From contig WNNJ02000862.1 in the NCBI GenBank assembly GCA_012934845.2, positions 1-64,000 of the forward strand: a stretch of DNA of 64,000 bases. Reading direction: 5' to 3'. Position 1 is the stretch's first letter; the number at the start of each line of letters is the position of its first letter. Shown piece after piece: positions 1 to 11,187 of the stretch. This DNA comes from Pomphorhynchus laevis (lineage: Eukaryota; Acanthocephala; Palaeacanthocephala; Echinorhynchida; Pomphorhynchidae). Under the pieces are notes generated by a model. It was not told the origin of the DNA and did not search any database. It worked only from the letters and a program-made list of their open reading frames with translations. The translations under genes and the position numbers were made by a program.

Positions 1-16
1 CGGCTAACGTTCAAGA

Positions 17-654
17 TTACATCTTTGCACCTGTGCCCAGAAAAAAGGTTATGGTAACATCACTGTATACCACTATATGTTGACCGCGTTTAAAAGGTTT
101 GAATAAAGCAATGGAGTCAGCAAGATATAAGATAGGAGAAAGTGGAACGCCTTTAGGCACACCTGAAATATGGTAGAACAGGGTTGCCTTCATAGAATAA
201 CGACTTGGAATACAGCAAAATCTCAGCCTTACTAACAATTATTTCAGGCAAACCGATGAACCTGCGAGAAGAGATAACAAAATGAAAGGAGATACGGTGA
301 AATGAAGCGGAAAAGTCGGAAGAAAACAGCCACAGTAAGCTGAAGAATGTTATCTTGGCAAAATCGATGCACTTCACCAATTGCTGAATGTACCGAGCGA
401 CTTTTTACAAACCTATGAAAACCTTATGGGATAAAATTTCACAAACTTAAATGATCGCGGATTTTACGCGCAAGCGCTTTTTCGTAAATGGAGATGAGGG
501 AGTTTTGAATCGAAATGGGCCGCAGATCTTTAGGACATGAAATCGATTGCTTTTTTGGCATAAAAACACGACGGCTGATATCAATGTCAGCAACATCGGA
601 CGGGGAGGCTAGTAACATAGTGATGGCGACCTCTTTTCTCTGACTGTCTGTCAA
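17..654 (-). pseudogene. LINE reverse transcriptase remnant
   Basis: One frame (439-654) carries the block PKDLRPISIQNSLISIYEKA, the entry motif of LINE reverse transcriptases (usually RPISLL...K..E). A second frame (17-238) carries SGVPKGVPLSP, which corresponds to the motif-B 'GVPQGDPLSP' block. The catalytic YADD motif is not readable; the equivalent place reads VVYSDVT. The two frames are offset, so there is at least one frameshift. Confidence 0.7.
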
Positions 655-1339
655 AGCTGACAGACCCGAGTGGAGAGTGGCGCGTGGTATTTGAAGGTGC
701 CTGAAAGTGGCCCCCAGAAGTTTAGGATATATGAGAAATATAAGGCCCTGCTCCTGAAGTCGCCCTAAGGCGGGATTGGTTGAGGAGATAGAGTGACTCC
801 ATAATTATGTAGGGATAGTGACTCCTCCAAAACTTTATCAAGCCTAAGCTACCGATTCAACCCAATACTCTCCTTCCAACAGGCAAGTTTCTCCTTCTTA
901 AATATCTTCCAAAAGTAAGAATGATTGGAGTTAAGCCGACAAAGGATCGTCCTATCTCTTCTAATCTAAAGTCTATTTCTAGAATTCCAGTATTCTTTCG
1001 AAAAGGCCTCTCACAAGACCTTGAGTTTTGTTGGGGCGGGATGAATATGCGACCTTTATAGGTGTCGAAACAATGCGGTAGCTTGCAAAGAGAGGTAGGA
1101 ATTAAATTCGGTTAACTCTCATTACCAATTCAGGGAAGAGTTGGATAGCTGCTGGAAGGCCACTCTGAACCTCCTCCTCAGCAACGTATCTTCTTCTAAC
1201 CGCCAACGGAGTAGGTAGTGCGAGGCGGGAAGCTGTTTACGCGACTGCTCAATACAGAAGGGCTTTATTATCCACTATACATGCAGCAGTAGAATGTCGA
1301 GGATATAATTTGCTTTTGTGAATGCAATGAAAGGTAGCG

Positions 1340-1530
1340 GCCAGCGGTTTGTGAATGAAATATTCGTTCCTGGCTCTGCGGAGTTCTGTCACTGAAGTCA
1401 CCAAGTAACAAGTCATAGCCGCTACCTAATATACGATTGAAGAGGTCATGGTTCTGGTGAATCTCTCCTGGCCGAATATAGATATTGGCTATGCTGATAT
1501 GCTTACTGTTCTTCCAGAGTATTATCGCGA
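1340..1530 (-). pseudogene. LINE endonuclease remnant
   Basis: Translation of the minus strand gives IANIYIRPGEIHQNHD and then DLLLGDFSDRT. These match the conserved 'YRPP...' and 'GDFN' blocks of exonuclease/endonuclease/phosphatase domains in LINE ORF2. The asparagine of GDFN is replaced by serine. The stretch lies between ORF1 and the reverse transcriptase, as expected for one element. Confidence 0.65.
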
Positions 1531-2073
1531 AACAAGACAGGGCTGGACAAGAATATTCAGTAAGAGGGAATATCTTAAATGGCTCTAAACTATTGTTAGA
1601 AAACCTTGAGATGAAGATGAGTGGGGAGGGTAATATACGGACAGAAGTGGATAGTTATTTGATTTGGTAAAAATCGAGTAATTTCACGGGAGACTGGAAA
1701 ATCTAGTCTCCTGAAGGACTACAACATATCATATCGACCAGATATAAAGTAAGGGCAGAAGCACCTTCCGAATTTCACCGAACGGTGTTTAGTGAAAACG
1801 GTTCGGGATTACTTCTCATGCAATTGGTGTAACTAAGAGGGACTACATAACCAACTAATTGGGTAAATCAAAGAGACAACTCACCCCTCTTTTGAAGGGT
1901 ACATAATATCTTCATTTCTCGGTTGCTCAGCTGTCGATTTCTTCCCTTTTATCAAAAGAAAATAGGTGTTGTGCCATTAGTGGAAGAGGAACGTTTGTTT
2001 AAGATATTAACAGGAGTTGTTTAAGCTGGAGTCGTCAGAACTGCTTCTGTGAGCTTGGTGATCAGGCACTCCA

Positions 2074-2445
2074 TTATTTTGATTGTTTCCTGATTTTTCT
2101 GGTAGATAATATCCATATTTTCAACCATATTCGGACCAATAGAGATAAAATCGCTGAATTTGTTCGTACCATTCGAATAGGAACTGATACACTACGAGTT
2201 ATTAAATGCTTTTTAGCATAAGCCTTGAAAACTGGACTTTTCCTGGACCACGCCGGATGTTGTTGTCCACAGTTTGTGCACTTAGGAGAATCTTGACATC
2301 CGTCTGCTTTGTTATCATCATCGCCAAATCCACATACCCCGCAAAATTTAGCACGACCACAACTTGATCCCCAATGTTCCCAGCAATGACACTGCCTACA
2401 GTTGGGATAAGTGAGGTCGTTCCTGCTGACATGTATGAATTTCAA
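2074..2445 (-). pseudogene. LINE ORF1 remnant with zinc knuckles (Gag-like)
   Basis: The frame contains a perfect C-x2-C-x4-H-x4-C knuckle (CRQCHCWEHWGSSC), then a second cysteine pair (FCGVC) and a third motif (KCTNCGQQH followed by SPVF). In Jockey/I/R1-type ORF1 proteins this trio packages the element RNA. In the third motif the usual final cysteine is serine. Only the C-terminal part of ORF1 is recognisable. No start codon for a complete ORF1 can be assigned. Confidence 0.75.
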
Positions 2446-2639
2446 GTTACACCCTATGAATGGATTACAAGCTGAGCTTTCGTGGAGACTTGCATTATCT
2501 TCATGCGCGTTTTCAAAGGCTATGAGTCGGGGGTGCTTCTTACCCTTGATTAAACGGACGTTACGCTTTATGCAAATTTAAATATAGCAGATATTAAAGA
2601 AGCGTTAGAGTAATTAATTAATCTTATATTTTGAAATCG

Positions 2640-5077
2640 ATATGTTATAATGCATATCTAACAAAAATTTTACCATAAAGTAAATAAAAAATATAAATAG
2701 TATAAAATACCTAGACTCAGTTATCTGATCGGATGGCGACAACTTAAAAATATATATGTGAAATTTAAAAATTCTGTCCGCTTACTTATTTAGATTTACA
2801 TGTCAAAACTTATACATCAAGTTAAATTAACTATTAAGACTTTTATATCTATTCCTTATACATAGTTTATTATTTATTAGTCAATTCATTAAAATTGATT
2901 TTTATTTGAAAATTCAATTTTAAATTTGATAAATATTAAATAAAATCTTGTTTAACAATTATTTATTATTCATAATTATTTATAATTCTTTATTATTTAA
3001 TCATTTAAATAATTACTTTATTAATATTAATTATATAAAATCTTATATCAAAATTATTTATAATAATTTATTATTTATAATAATTTCTCGACCAGACTGT
3101 TATGTTGGGTCGACAAAAAGGGGCCGGAACCTGATAACATAGCAGTTCCTTTGATGACCTATAATCATAATTCTGATACAACGTCTGTTATTTATTAGTC
3201 AATTTGTAAGAATTGATTTTTATTTTAAATTGCAATTTTTAATTTAATATAAATTATATAAAATCTTGCCTAACAATTATTTATTATTTATAATTCTTTA
3301 TTATTTAAGATGATTTCCTTCATTCGTCAGTTTATATTTGGAGATCGTTAACGATCGACCGTTAATTATTTTGAAGTATTTAAAATTCCACAATTTTATA
3401 ATACATTGATTGAATTACAGTTATTTATTAGTTAATTCATTAAAATTAATTTTTATTTAAAATTTCAATCCTAAATTATTACTTTATTAATATTAATTAT
3501 ATAAAATCTTACATAAAAATTATTTATAATGATTTATTATTTATAATAAATAATAAATTTTCATAGCAGTTCCTACTGATTACCTCTAATCCTTATTCTG
3601 ATACATCGTCTATTATTTAATATCCAATTCATAAAAATTTGATTTTTATTTTAGATTTCAATTTTAAATTTTATCATTATAAAAATATTAATTGTATAAA
3701 ATATTATATAATTATTTATCTTTATTTTTAATTTATATATTGTATAAAATATGCAGGCTCAGTTAGCTAATTAGTTAAGATAATTGACCCTAATATCGCA
3801 CTCAAATTATAATGGCGAAAACGCAAACATATATGTAAAATTTAAAAAATTCTGCCCGTTTACTTATTTAGATTAAGATGTCACAACTTATACGTCAGGC
3901 ATAATTAACTATTTGGACTTGTATATCTATTCCTCATACATAGTGTATTATTTATTAGTCAATTTATAAGAATTGATTTTTATTTTAAATTTCAATTTTT
4001 AATTTAATATAAATTATATAAAATCTTGCCTAACAATTATTTATTATTTATAATTCTTTATTATTTAAGATGATTTCCTTCATTCGTCAGTTTATATTTG
4101 AAGATCTTTAACAATCGAGCGTTAATTATTTTGAAGTATTTAGAATTCCACAATTTTATAATACACTGATTGAATTGCAATTATTTATTAGTTAATTCAT
4201 TAAAATTGATTTTTATTTTAAATTTCAATTTTAAATTATTACTTTATTAATATTAATTATATAAAATCTTACATAAAAATTATTTATAATAATTTATTAC
4301 TTATAATTCTTTATTATTTAATCATTTAAAATAATGATTTGAAATAATGTCGGCGTATAAAATACCCATACACGGTTAGCTGATCTGATTTAATTATATT
4401 ATATCAAAAGCTTTCTCTATATATACATTTATCAACACAATTGAGTAGTTTATAAGTTCTAATTAAATTGCTCAAACATATGAGTATTTTGCATATAATA
4501 AATTTTATCAAAATATAATACTGAGTTGTTTAATTTGAAATAAAAATGTGTAATTTTATGAAATTCAAACATAAAGTTTTGCAAAATAAGTATTTGTTCC
4601 GTGACAGCTTGCTTTTTAAAATTTGAACATTATTATGTAAATAATACCGACGCTTTGGTTTAATTAATTGTAGCTATAAGACTATTAGATTGCTTAAAGT
4701 GGGAACTTAAATTTTTTAATGAATTTTATAACTAATAGATATAATGAACTAGATATATACACATAATGAACTATATATGTACTAGATATAATGAATATGA
4801 ACAAAGATTATGACCTCTATCCTGGGTCGTAGAATAGTGGCCGAAACTTGATAACATAGCAGTTCATCCTGATGATATTTAATCATAATTCTCATACATA
4901 GTCTGTTATTTATTAGTCAATTCATAAGAACTAATTTTTATTTTAAATTGTAATTTTTAATTTTTAATTTATAAATTATATGAAATTCTATATAAAATTA
5001 TTAAATTATTTATAATTATTTTATTATTTATTATTTAAATATTTTATTTTATTTTAAATTATTTATTATTCTTTATT
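2640..5077 (+). repeat. Degenerate AT-rich repeat region, family-M copies
   Basis: No gene is visible. The stretch holds decayed copies of the same short element (called family M here) that makes the following tandem array. Heads occur near 3087-3165 and 4800-4870, each with the string CATAGCAGTTC. Tails with 'TAGACTCAGTTA' or close variants occur near 2710 and 3755. A block of about 350 bp near 3190-3540 recurs near 3950-4310, offset about 760 bp, close to the period of the neighbouring array. It looks like the eroded edge of a larger repeat array. Confidence 0.6.
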
Positions 5078-8000
5078 CGAATACATCGTCTGTTATTTAT
5101 TATTCAATTCATAAGAATCAATTTTTATTTTAAATTTCAATAAAAATAGAAATTATTTTATTCCATATTTAAATTTTAACTTGATATACATATAAATTAT
5201 ATAAAATCTTATATAATTATTTGTTATTTATCTTTATTTTTAATTTTTAAATATTTAAAAATACGTAGACTCATTTATGTGATCTGACTATTCTGCGATA
5301 GTCACCTTTCATTTTGGTATTTAAAATAAATTATAATGTAATTTATACTTGCATTTTATGTTGTTATTTTTAGTAATTTTTAGAAAATATATAATTATAT
5401 AATTGTTTTGTTTGCATTTTGAATCTTTACAGTTTTGTGTATTTGACATTCATTAGAAAAATTCTTAATTAGGGTATCCAAATCATGCAAGTCAATATCC
5501 ACATATTATTCAATCGCCAGTTCTGGCAAATATGCCATTAAATAATTCATTCAAACCGATGAGGGAAACCAGAGGCATATCTTATCTATTAATATAGATA
5601 AGATATTAATTATCTTATTTTTTAATATTAATTATCTTATCTTTCATTAATTTTTAATCATATTTCATCAGAGGAAATACATCATTAGCGTGTATTTGAC
5701 CTCGCTATTATGTTGAATCGAGGAATAGGGGTCAAAACCTGATAACATAGTAGTTACTCCTTATAACCTCAAATCCTTATTTTGATACATCGCTATTATT
5801 TATTAGTCAATTCATAAAAATGGACTCTTATTTTAAATTTCGAATACATCGTCTGTTATTTATTATTCAATTCATAAGAATCAATTTTTATTTTAAATTT
5901 CAATAAAAATAGAAATTATTTTATTCCATATTTAAATTTTAACTTGATATACATATAAATTATATAAAATCTTATATAATTATTTGTTATTTATCTTTAT
6001 TTTTAATTTTTAAATATTTAAAAATACGTAGACTCATTTATGTGATCTGACTATTCTGCGATAGTCACCTTTCATTTTGGTATTTAAAATAAATTATAAT
6101 GTAATTTATACTTGCATTTTATGTTGTTATTTTTAGTAATTTTTAGAAAATATATAATTATATAATTGTTTTGTTTGCATTTTGAATCTTTACAGTTTTG
6201 TGTATTTGACATTCATTAGAAAAATTCTTAATTAGGGTATCCAAATCATGCAAGTCAATATCCACATATTATTCAATCGCCAGTTCTGGCAAATATGCCA
6301 TTAAATAATTCATTCAAACCGATGAGGGAAACCAGAGGCATATCTTATCTATTAATATAGATAAGATATTAATTATCTTATTTTTTAATATTAATTATCT
6401 TATCTTTCATTAATTTTTAATCATATTTCATCAGAGGAAATACATCATTAGCGTGTATTTGACCTCGCTATTATGTTGAATCGAGGAATAGGGGTCAAAA
6501 CCTGATAACATAGTAGTTACTCCTTATAACCTCAAATCCTTATTTTGATACATCGCTATTATTTATTAGTCAATTCATAAAAATGGACTCTTATTTTAAA
6601 TTTCGAATACATCGTCTGTTATTTATTATTCAATTCATAAGAATCAATTTTTATTTTAAATTTCAATAAAAATAGAAATTATTTTATTCCATATTTAAAT
6701 TTTAACTTGATATACATATAAATTATATAAAATCTTATATAATTATTTGTTATTTATCTTTATTTTTAATTTTTAAATATTTAAAAATACGTAGACTCAT
6801 TTATGTGATCTGACTATTCTGCGATAGTCACCTTTCATTTTGGTATTTAAAATAAATTATAATGTAATTTATACTTGCATTTTATGTTGTTATTTTTAGT
6901 AATTTTTAGAAAATATATAATTATATAATTGTTTTGTTTGCATTTTGAATCTTTACAGTTTTGTGTATTTGACATTCATTAGAAAAATTCTTAATTAGGG
7001 TATCCAAATCATGCAAGTCAATATCCACATATTATTCAATCGCCAGTTCTGGCAAATATGCCATTAAATAATTCATTCAAACCGATGAGGGAAACCAGAG
7101 GCATATCTTATCTATTAATATAGATAAGATATTAATTATCTTATTTTTTAATATTAATTATCTTATCTTTCATTAATTTTTAATCATATTTCATCAGAGG
7201 AAATACATCATTAGCGTGTATTTGACCTCGCTATTATGTTGAATCGAGGAATAGGGGTCAAAACCTGATAACATAGTAGTTACTCCTTATAACCTCAAAT
7301 CCTTATTTTGATACATCGCTATTATTTATTAGTCAATTCATAAAAATGGACTCTTATTTTAAATTTCGAATACATCGTCTGTTATTTATTATTCAATTCA
7401 TAAGAATCAATTTTTATTTTAAATTTCAATTAAAATAGAAATTATTTTATTCCATATTTAAATTTTAACTTGATATACATATAAATTATATAAAATCTTA
7501 TATAATTATTTGTTATTTATCTTTATTTTTAATTTTTAAATATTTAAAAATACGTAGACTCATTTATGTGATCTGACTATTCTGCGATAGTCACCTTTCA
7601 TTTTGGTATTTAAAATAAATTATAATGTAATTTATACTTGCATTTTATGTTGTTATTTTTAGTAATTTTTAGAAAATATATAATTATATAATTGTTTTGT
7701 TTGCATTTTGAATCTTTACAGTTTTGTGTATTTGACATTCATTAGAAAAATTCTTAATTAGGGTATCCAAATCATGCAAGTCAATATCCACATATTATTC
7801 AATCGCCAGTTCTGGCAAATATGCCATTAAATAATTCATTCAAACCGATGAGGGAAACCAGAGGCATATCTTATCTATTAATATAGATAAGATATTAATT
7901 ATCTTATTTTTTAATATTAATTATCTTATCTTTCATTAATTTTTAATCATATTTCATCAGAGGAAATACATCATTAGCGTGTATTTGACCTCGCTATTAT

Positions 8001-8892
8001 GTTGAATCGAGGAATAGGGGTCAAAACCTGATAACATAGTAGTTACTCCTTATAACCTCAAATCCTTATTTTGATACATCGCTATTATTTATTAGTCAAT
8101 TCATAAAAATGGACTCTTATTTTAAATTTCGAATACATCGTCTGTTATTTATTATTCAATTCATAAGAATCAATTTTTATTTTAAATTTCAATAAAAATA
8201 GAAATTATTTTATTCCATATTTAAATTTTAACTTGATATACATATAAATTATATAAAATCTTATATAATTATTTGTTATTTATCTTTATTTTTAATTTTT
8301 AAATATTTAAAAATACGTAGACTCATTTATGTGATCTGACTATTCTGCGATAGTCACCTTTCATTTTGGTATTTAAAATAAATTATAATGTAATTTATAC
8401 TTGCATTTTATGTTGTTATTTTTAGTAATTTTTAGAAAATATATAATTATATAATTGTTTTGTTTGCATTTTGAATCTTTACAGTTTTGTGTATTTGACA
8501 TTCATTAGAAAAATTCTTAATTAGGGTATCCAAATCATGCAAGTCAATATCCACATATTATTCAATCGCCAGTTCTGGCAAATATGCCATTAAATAATTC
8601 ATTCAATCCGATGAGGGAAACCAGAGGCATATCTTATCTATTAATATAGATAAGATATTAATTATCTTATTTTTTAATATTAATTATCTTATCTTTCATT
8701 AATTTTTAATCATATTTCATCAGAGGAAATACATCATTAGCGTGTATTTGACCTCGCTATTATGTTGAATCGAGGAATAGGGTCAAAACCTGATAACATA
8801 GTAGTTACTCCTTATAACCTCAAATCCTTATTTTGATACATCGCTGTTATTTATTAGTCAGTTCATAAAAATGGACTCTTATTTTAAATTTC
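5078..8892 (+). repeat. Five tandem 763-bp units, nearly identical
   Basis: The string CGAATACATCGTCTGTTATT starts at 5078, 5841, 6604, 7367 and 8130, exactly 763 bp apart each time. By eye the units differ at only a few positions: an A/T change near 7430, one near 8606, a missing G near 8779, and two changes at the right edge. Each unit runs from the tail of one family-M element, through a unique spacer, into the head of the next, so the repeat unit is an element plus flanking DNA. The near-identity implies recent amplification or homogenisation. No open frame of note is present. Confidence 0.93.
5577..5602. repeat. Perfect palindrome inside each 763-bp unit
   Basis: ATCTTATCTAT, a 4-base TAAT centre and ATAGATAAGAT form an 11-bp perfect inverted repeat. 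It recurs in all five units of the array at the same offset. Confidence 0.8.
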
Positions 8893-9725
8893 AATTTAAA
8901 ATTTTATCGTTAAATAAATAAAAATTGCATAACCTTTTTTAAATTTTAAATAAGATTTAAATTATAACGTTATAATAAAATATTTAAATTATAACGTTAT
9001 TTAAATTATAATATTATAACAGAGAAATATAAATAAACAAAATATTATTAAAATATTAAATTTACAATATACAACTCAACAAAATAGTATTAAAAATTGA
9101 TTAAAACAGTCAAACAAAAATTTTTATGGATAAGAAATAATATGCTTTGTATGCTCTTTATTTTGCAAACCCATCATAGATTTAACTCTGCATTTTTGTT
9201 TAATCCGATTTTATATTTTGCGTATGAACCCTGGTTATAAAATCTACAAAGTACAACTATTTTACCGGAATAAATGATGCGATATATGTCTCACTCGTCG
9301 CTATACATTATAAACACGGGTTATGCTATCATTTCTATAATAGGCAATAAGATTTCTCTTGTTCTGTTGGAGATAATCTCGATATATCCTCTAGTGTAAA
9401 AATATGATGTATCGACAATCCCAAAGATCAATATCTGCTCTCCAGATGTATACCCTCTAGTAAACTTTTGTTTGTGGCATTTACATTTTGCATCTAGTTA
9501 ACAAATTATGCCTTCTACACCCATCATCACTGAATTATTTATTATATATTCGTAAGATAAGTCTATATCTCTACGTAAATGTACTAATAGTCATCCCACA
9601 TATCTCCAAATGCTCGGATATAATCTTCCTTAACATGTTACTTAATATGTACCTCAATACTCATTGTAGATAACCTTCTTACAACATATGTGTAAAATGT
9701 TATGGGTATTTTTTGAAAAAAATTA
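8893..9725. other. AT-rich stretch, no gene seen
   Basis: The start carries an eroded family-M tail with reiterated ATTATAACG-type strings. From about 9170 the base composition is less extreme, but no coding frame, RNA gene or splice-flanked exon could be supported on either strand. Confidence 0.5.
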
Positions 9726-9795
9726 CACTTGTACTTTGTCCTCCATGGTGTAGAAGATCTGGAAGTTGGTAATGCACCAGATCTGAAATTTCATA

Positions 9796-9883
9796 GAATA
9801 TTCTGGAAACCGCAATGGAATATTCTAGAAATCGCAATGGAATATTCTAGAAATCTATTTGTAATTTCTAGAATGTTCTAGAA
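9796..9883. promoter_or_regulatory. Heat-shock-element array, copy 1
   Basis: Alternating GAA and TTC pentamers at the 5-bp spacing bound by HSF1 trimers are visible. GAA-TTC-GAA trimers occur at 9796-9808, 9818-9830 and 9840-9852. A four-pentamer run, TTCtaGAAtgTTCtaGAA, occupies 9866-9883. That makes 13 pentamers in 88 bp, and nearly all match the ideal nGAAn unit. The motif match is direct. Binding by HSF and heat-inducibility are inferences. Confidence 0.75.
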
Positions 9884-10020
9884 AGCAATAAGTATTTTAT
9901 CATATTCAATTTTATTATTATTTAATGTTAGTGATATATAATATGATTTACAATTGTACGTTGTCTTCCATGGTGTAGAAGATCTGGAAGTTGGTAATGT
10001 ACCAGATTTGAAATTTCATA

Positions 10021-10108
10021 GAATATTCTGGAAACCGCAATGGAATATTCTAGAAATCACAATGGAATATTCTAGAAATCTATTTGTAATTTCTAGAATG
10101 TTCTAGAA
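10021..10108. promoter_or_regulatory. Heat-shock-element array, copy 2
   Basis: This is the second copy of the array. Trimers lie at 10021-10033, 10043-10055 and 10065-10077, and the four-pentamer run lies at 10091-10108. All 13 pentamers are kept, although bases between the clusters differ slightly from copy 1. The next gene signal on the plus strand is the small gene that begins 1.08 kb downstream. Confidence 0.75.
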
Positions 10109-10523
10109 AGCAATAAAATATAAAGTATTTTATCATATTCAATTTTATTATTATTTAATGTTAGTGATATATAATATGATTTATACATAGAATTAATTAA
10201 TATTCTTTTTATATTTGATATAATATTATTTTTAGTAGGTTAAATGTTTCATTATAATATATTATATTTCATATAACATTATAATCATATTATGTAATAA
10301 TATAATACGGAATATCATTCATATAATATTTTTTAATAATAATATTCCATTATATGGTAGATATGCTATAGGAATTGGCATGCCTGAATACTAAATGTAA
10401 GAAGCAATATTCGAGAGATCCTAAAGCATGCAAGAAAACGAGTTTATTATTACATATCTATAGACAAGCTTATTACAGAAAAAGAACAATAGTATGTAAA
10501 TTTTAGACCGAAAATATATTGGG

Positions 10524-10769
10524 ATGTTAGCAGAATTAATTTCAATCAAAATGAAAAAAATCTTAAATAAATCAAAAAATGAAGACTTCCTATGCTCTCC
10601 ACATATTCTAGAAACTAACTTGGAACATGAAAGTTGTGAAACTATCTTTATTCTTCACTCTTCAAATTATTTGTTGATTCTAATATTTGAGAATAAAACA
10701 GTTGCAAATTTATATTTTTATGTGGTTAAATGGATTTCAACGATTCTACCAAATACCACAAGAATATAA
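10524..10769 (+). CDS. Unrecognised 81-codon open frame
   Basis: A frame with a true ATG runs from MLAELISIKMKK to a TAA stop. It is lysine-rich at the N-terminus and has a hydrophobic stretch (NYLLILIFEN) near the middle. I do not recognise a family. Base composition is as AT-rich as the surroundings, so this could be a chance frame. It lies between the HSE repeat and the small four-exon gene, and no splice-consistent link to that gene was found. Confidence 0.15.
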   Translation: MLAELISIKMKKILNKSKNEDFLCSPHILETNLEHESCETIFILHSSNYLLILIFENKTVANLYFYVVKWISTILPNTTRI

Positions 10770-10882
10770 ATTATATAAACTATATTAATTTTTAGAATAT
10801 TTTTTGGTGGTCTGAAATATTTTGAGAAATAAAACGTTTCCTTTCAAATCGTTATTTCGTTACTTCGTTTTAGTGATCGCAG

Positions 10883-10957
10883 GGACTGGAACTGGTGGTA
10901 TGTACAGGTATCACTCCTGAAACGAAAATTGAAAAGTTTTCTAATAATTTTGTCAAG
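10883..10957 (+). other. Possible extra 5' coding exon of the 105-aa gene
   Basis: A 75-bp stretch after a weak AG acceptor (GATCGCAG) and before GTAACT reads as 25 open codons beginning GLELVVCTGITPE and ending NNFVK. It ends in phase 0, the phase needed to join the ATG exon at 11188. The acceptor lacks a good pyrimidine tract and the frame is short, so this is only a candidate. If it is real, the ATG at 11188 would be internal. Confidence 0.25.
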
Positions 10958-11187
10958 GTAACTTTCATTTTGTCTTCTTCTGACTTTATTTTTTATGTAG
11001 TTTGATAAACGCTAAACTGGCATATAACAATAAATTACGAATTACCAACTTGTGCAGTAAAAGTGGAGCTATAGCAGATGTTAGATTATTAATCTCTAAA
11101 TTTTAAAATAAATTTGCAGACTGCTTTTAGATAATACATTTTACGGACATTGGAGCAATGACATACTTTGTACTTTCTCATCTACAG

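Larger units (their letters stand above)
1..2450 (-). mobile_element. Degraded Jockey/I-like LINE, truncated by window edge
   Basis: Three LINE parts lie in the expected order on the minus strand: zinc-knuckle ORF1 (about 2074-2445), endonuclease (about 1340-1530) and reverse transcriptase (about 17-654). Each is preserved only in short frames with stops and frameshifts between them, so the element is an old, dead copy. The 3' end lies left of the window. The triple-zinc-knuckle ORF1 followed by an apurinic-type endonuclease is typical of the Jockey/I/R1 groups; I cannot choose among these clades by eye. Confidence 0.75.
9726..10183 (+). repeat. Two-copy tandem repeat (225 and 233 bp)
   Basis: Copy 1 spans about 9726-9950 and copy 2 about 9951-10183. 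Both contain CCATGGTGTAGAAGATCTGG near the start and end with GTTAGTGATATATAATATGA. Copy 2 has a short extra AT insertion near 10113. By eye they differ at only a few positions. Each copy carries a dense array of heat-shock-element pentamers, annotated separately. Confidence 0.92.

Noticed and set aside
1485-1670. Plus-strand 61-codon frame over the LINE endonuclease
   Set aside because: It is the antisense shadow of the minus-strand endonuclease remnant.
5078-8892. CRISPR array or rDNA-type repeat
   Set aside because: The units are 763 bp, contiguous, AT-rich and built from a transposon-like element; no spacer-repeat pattern or RNA gene is present.
10874-10910. Tim23-like exon reading IAGTGTGGMYR
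   Set aside because: The short resemblance to the Tim17/23 signature has no supporting flanking exons, and the frame closes quickly.
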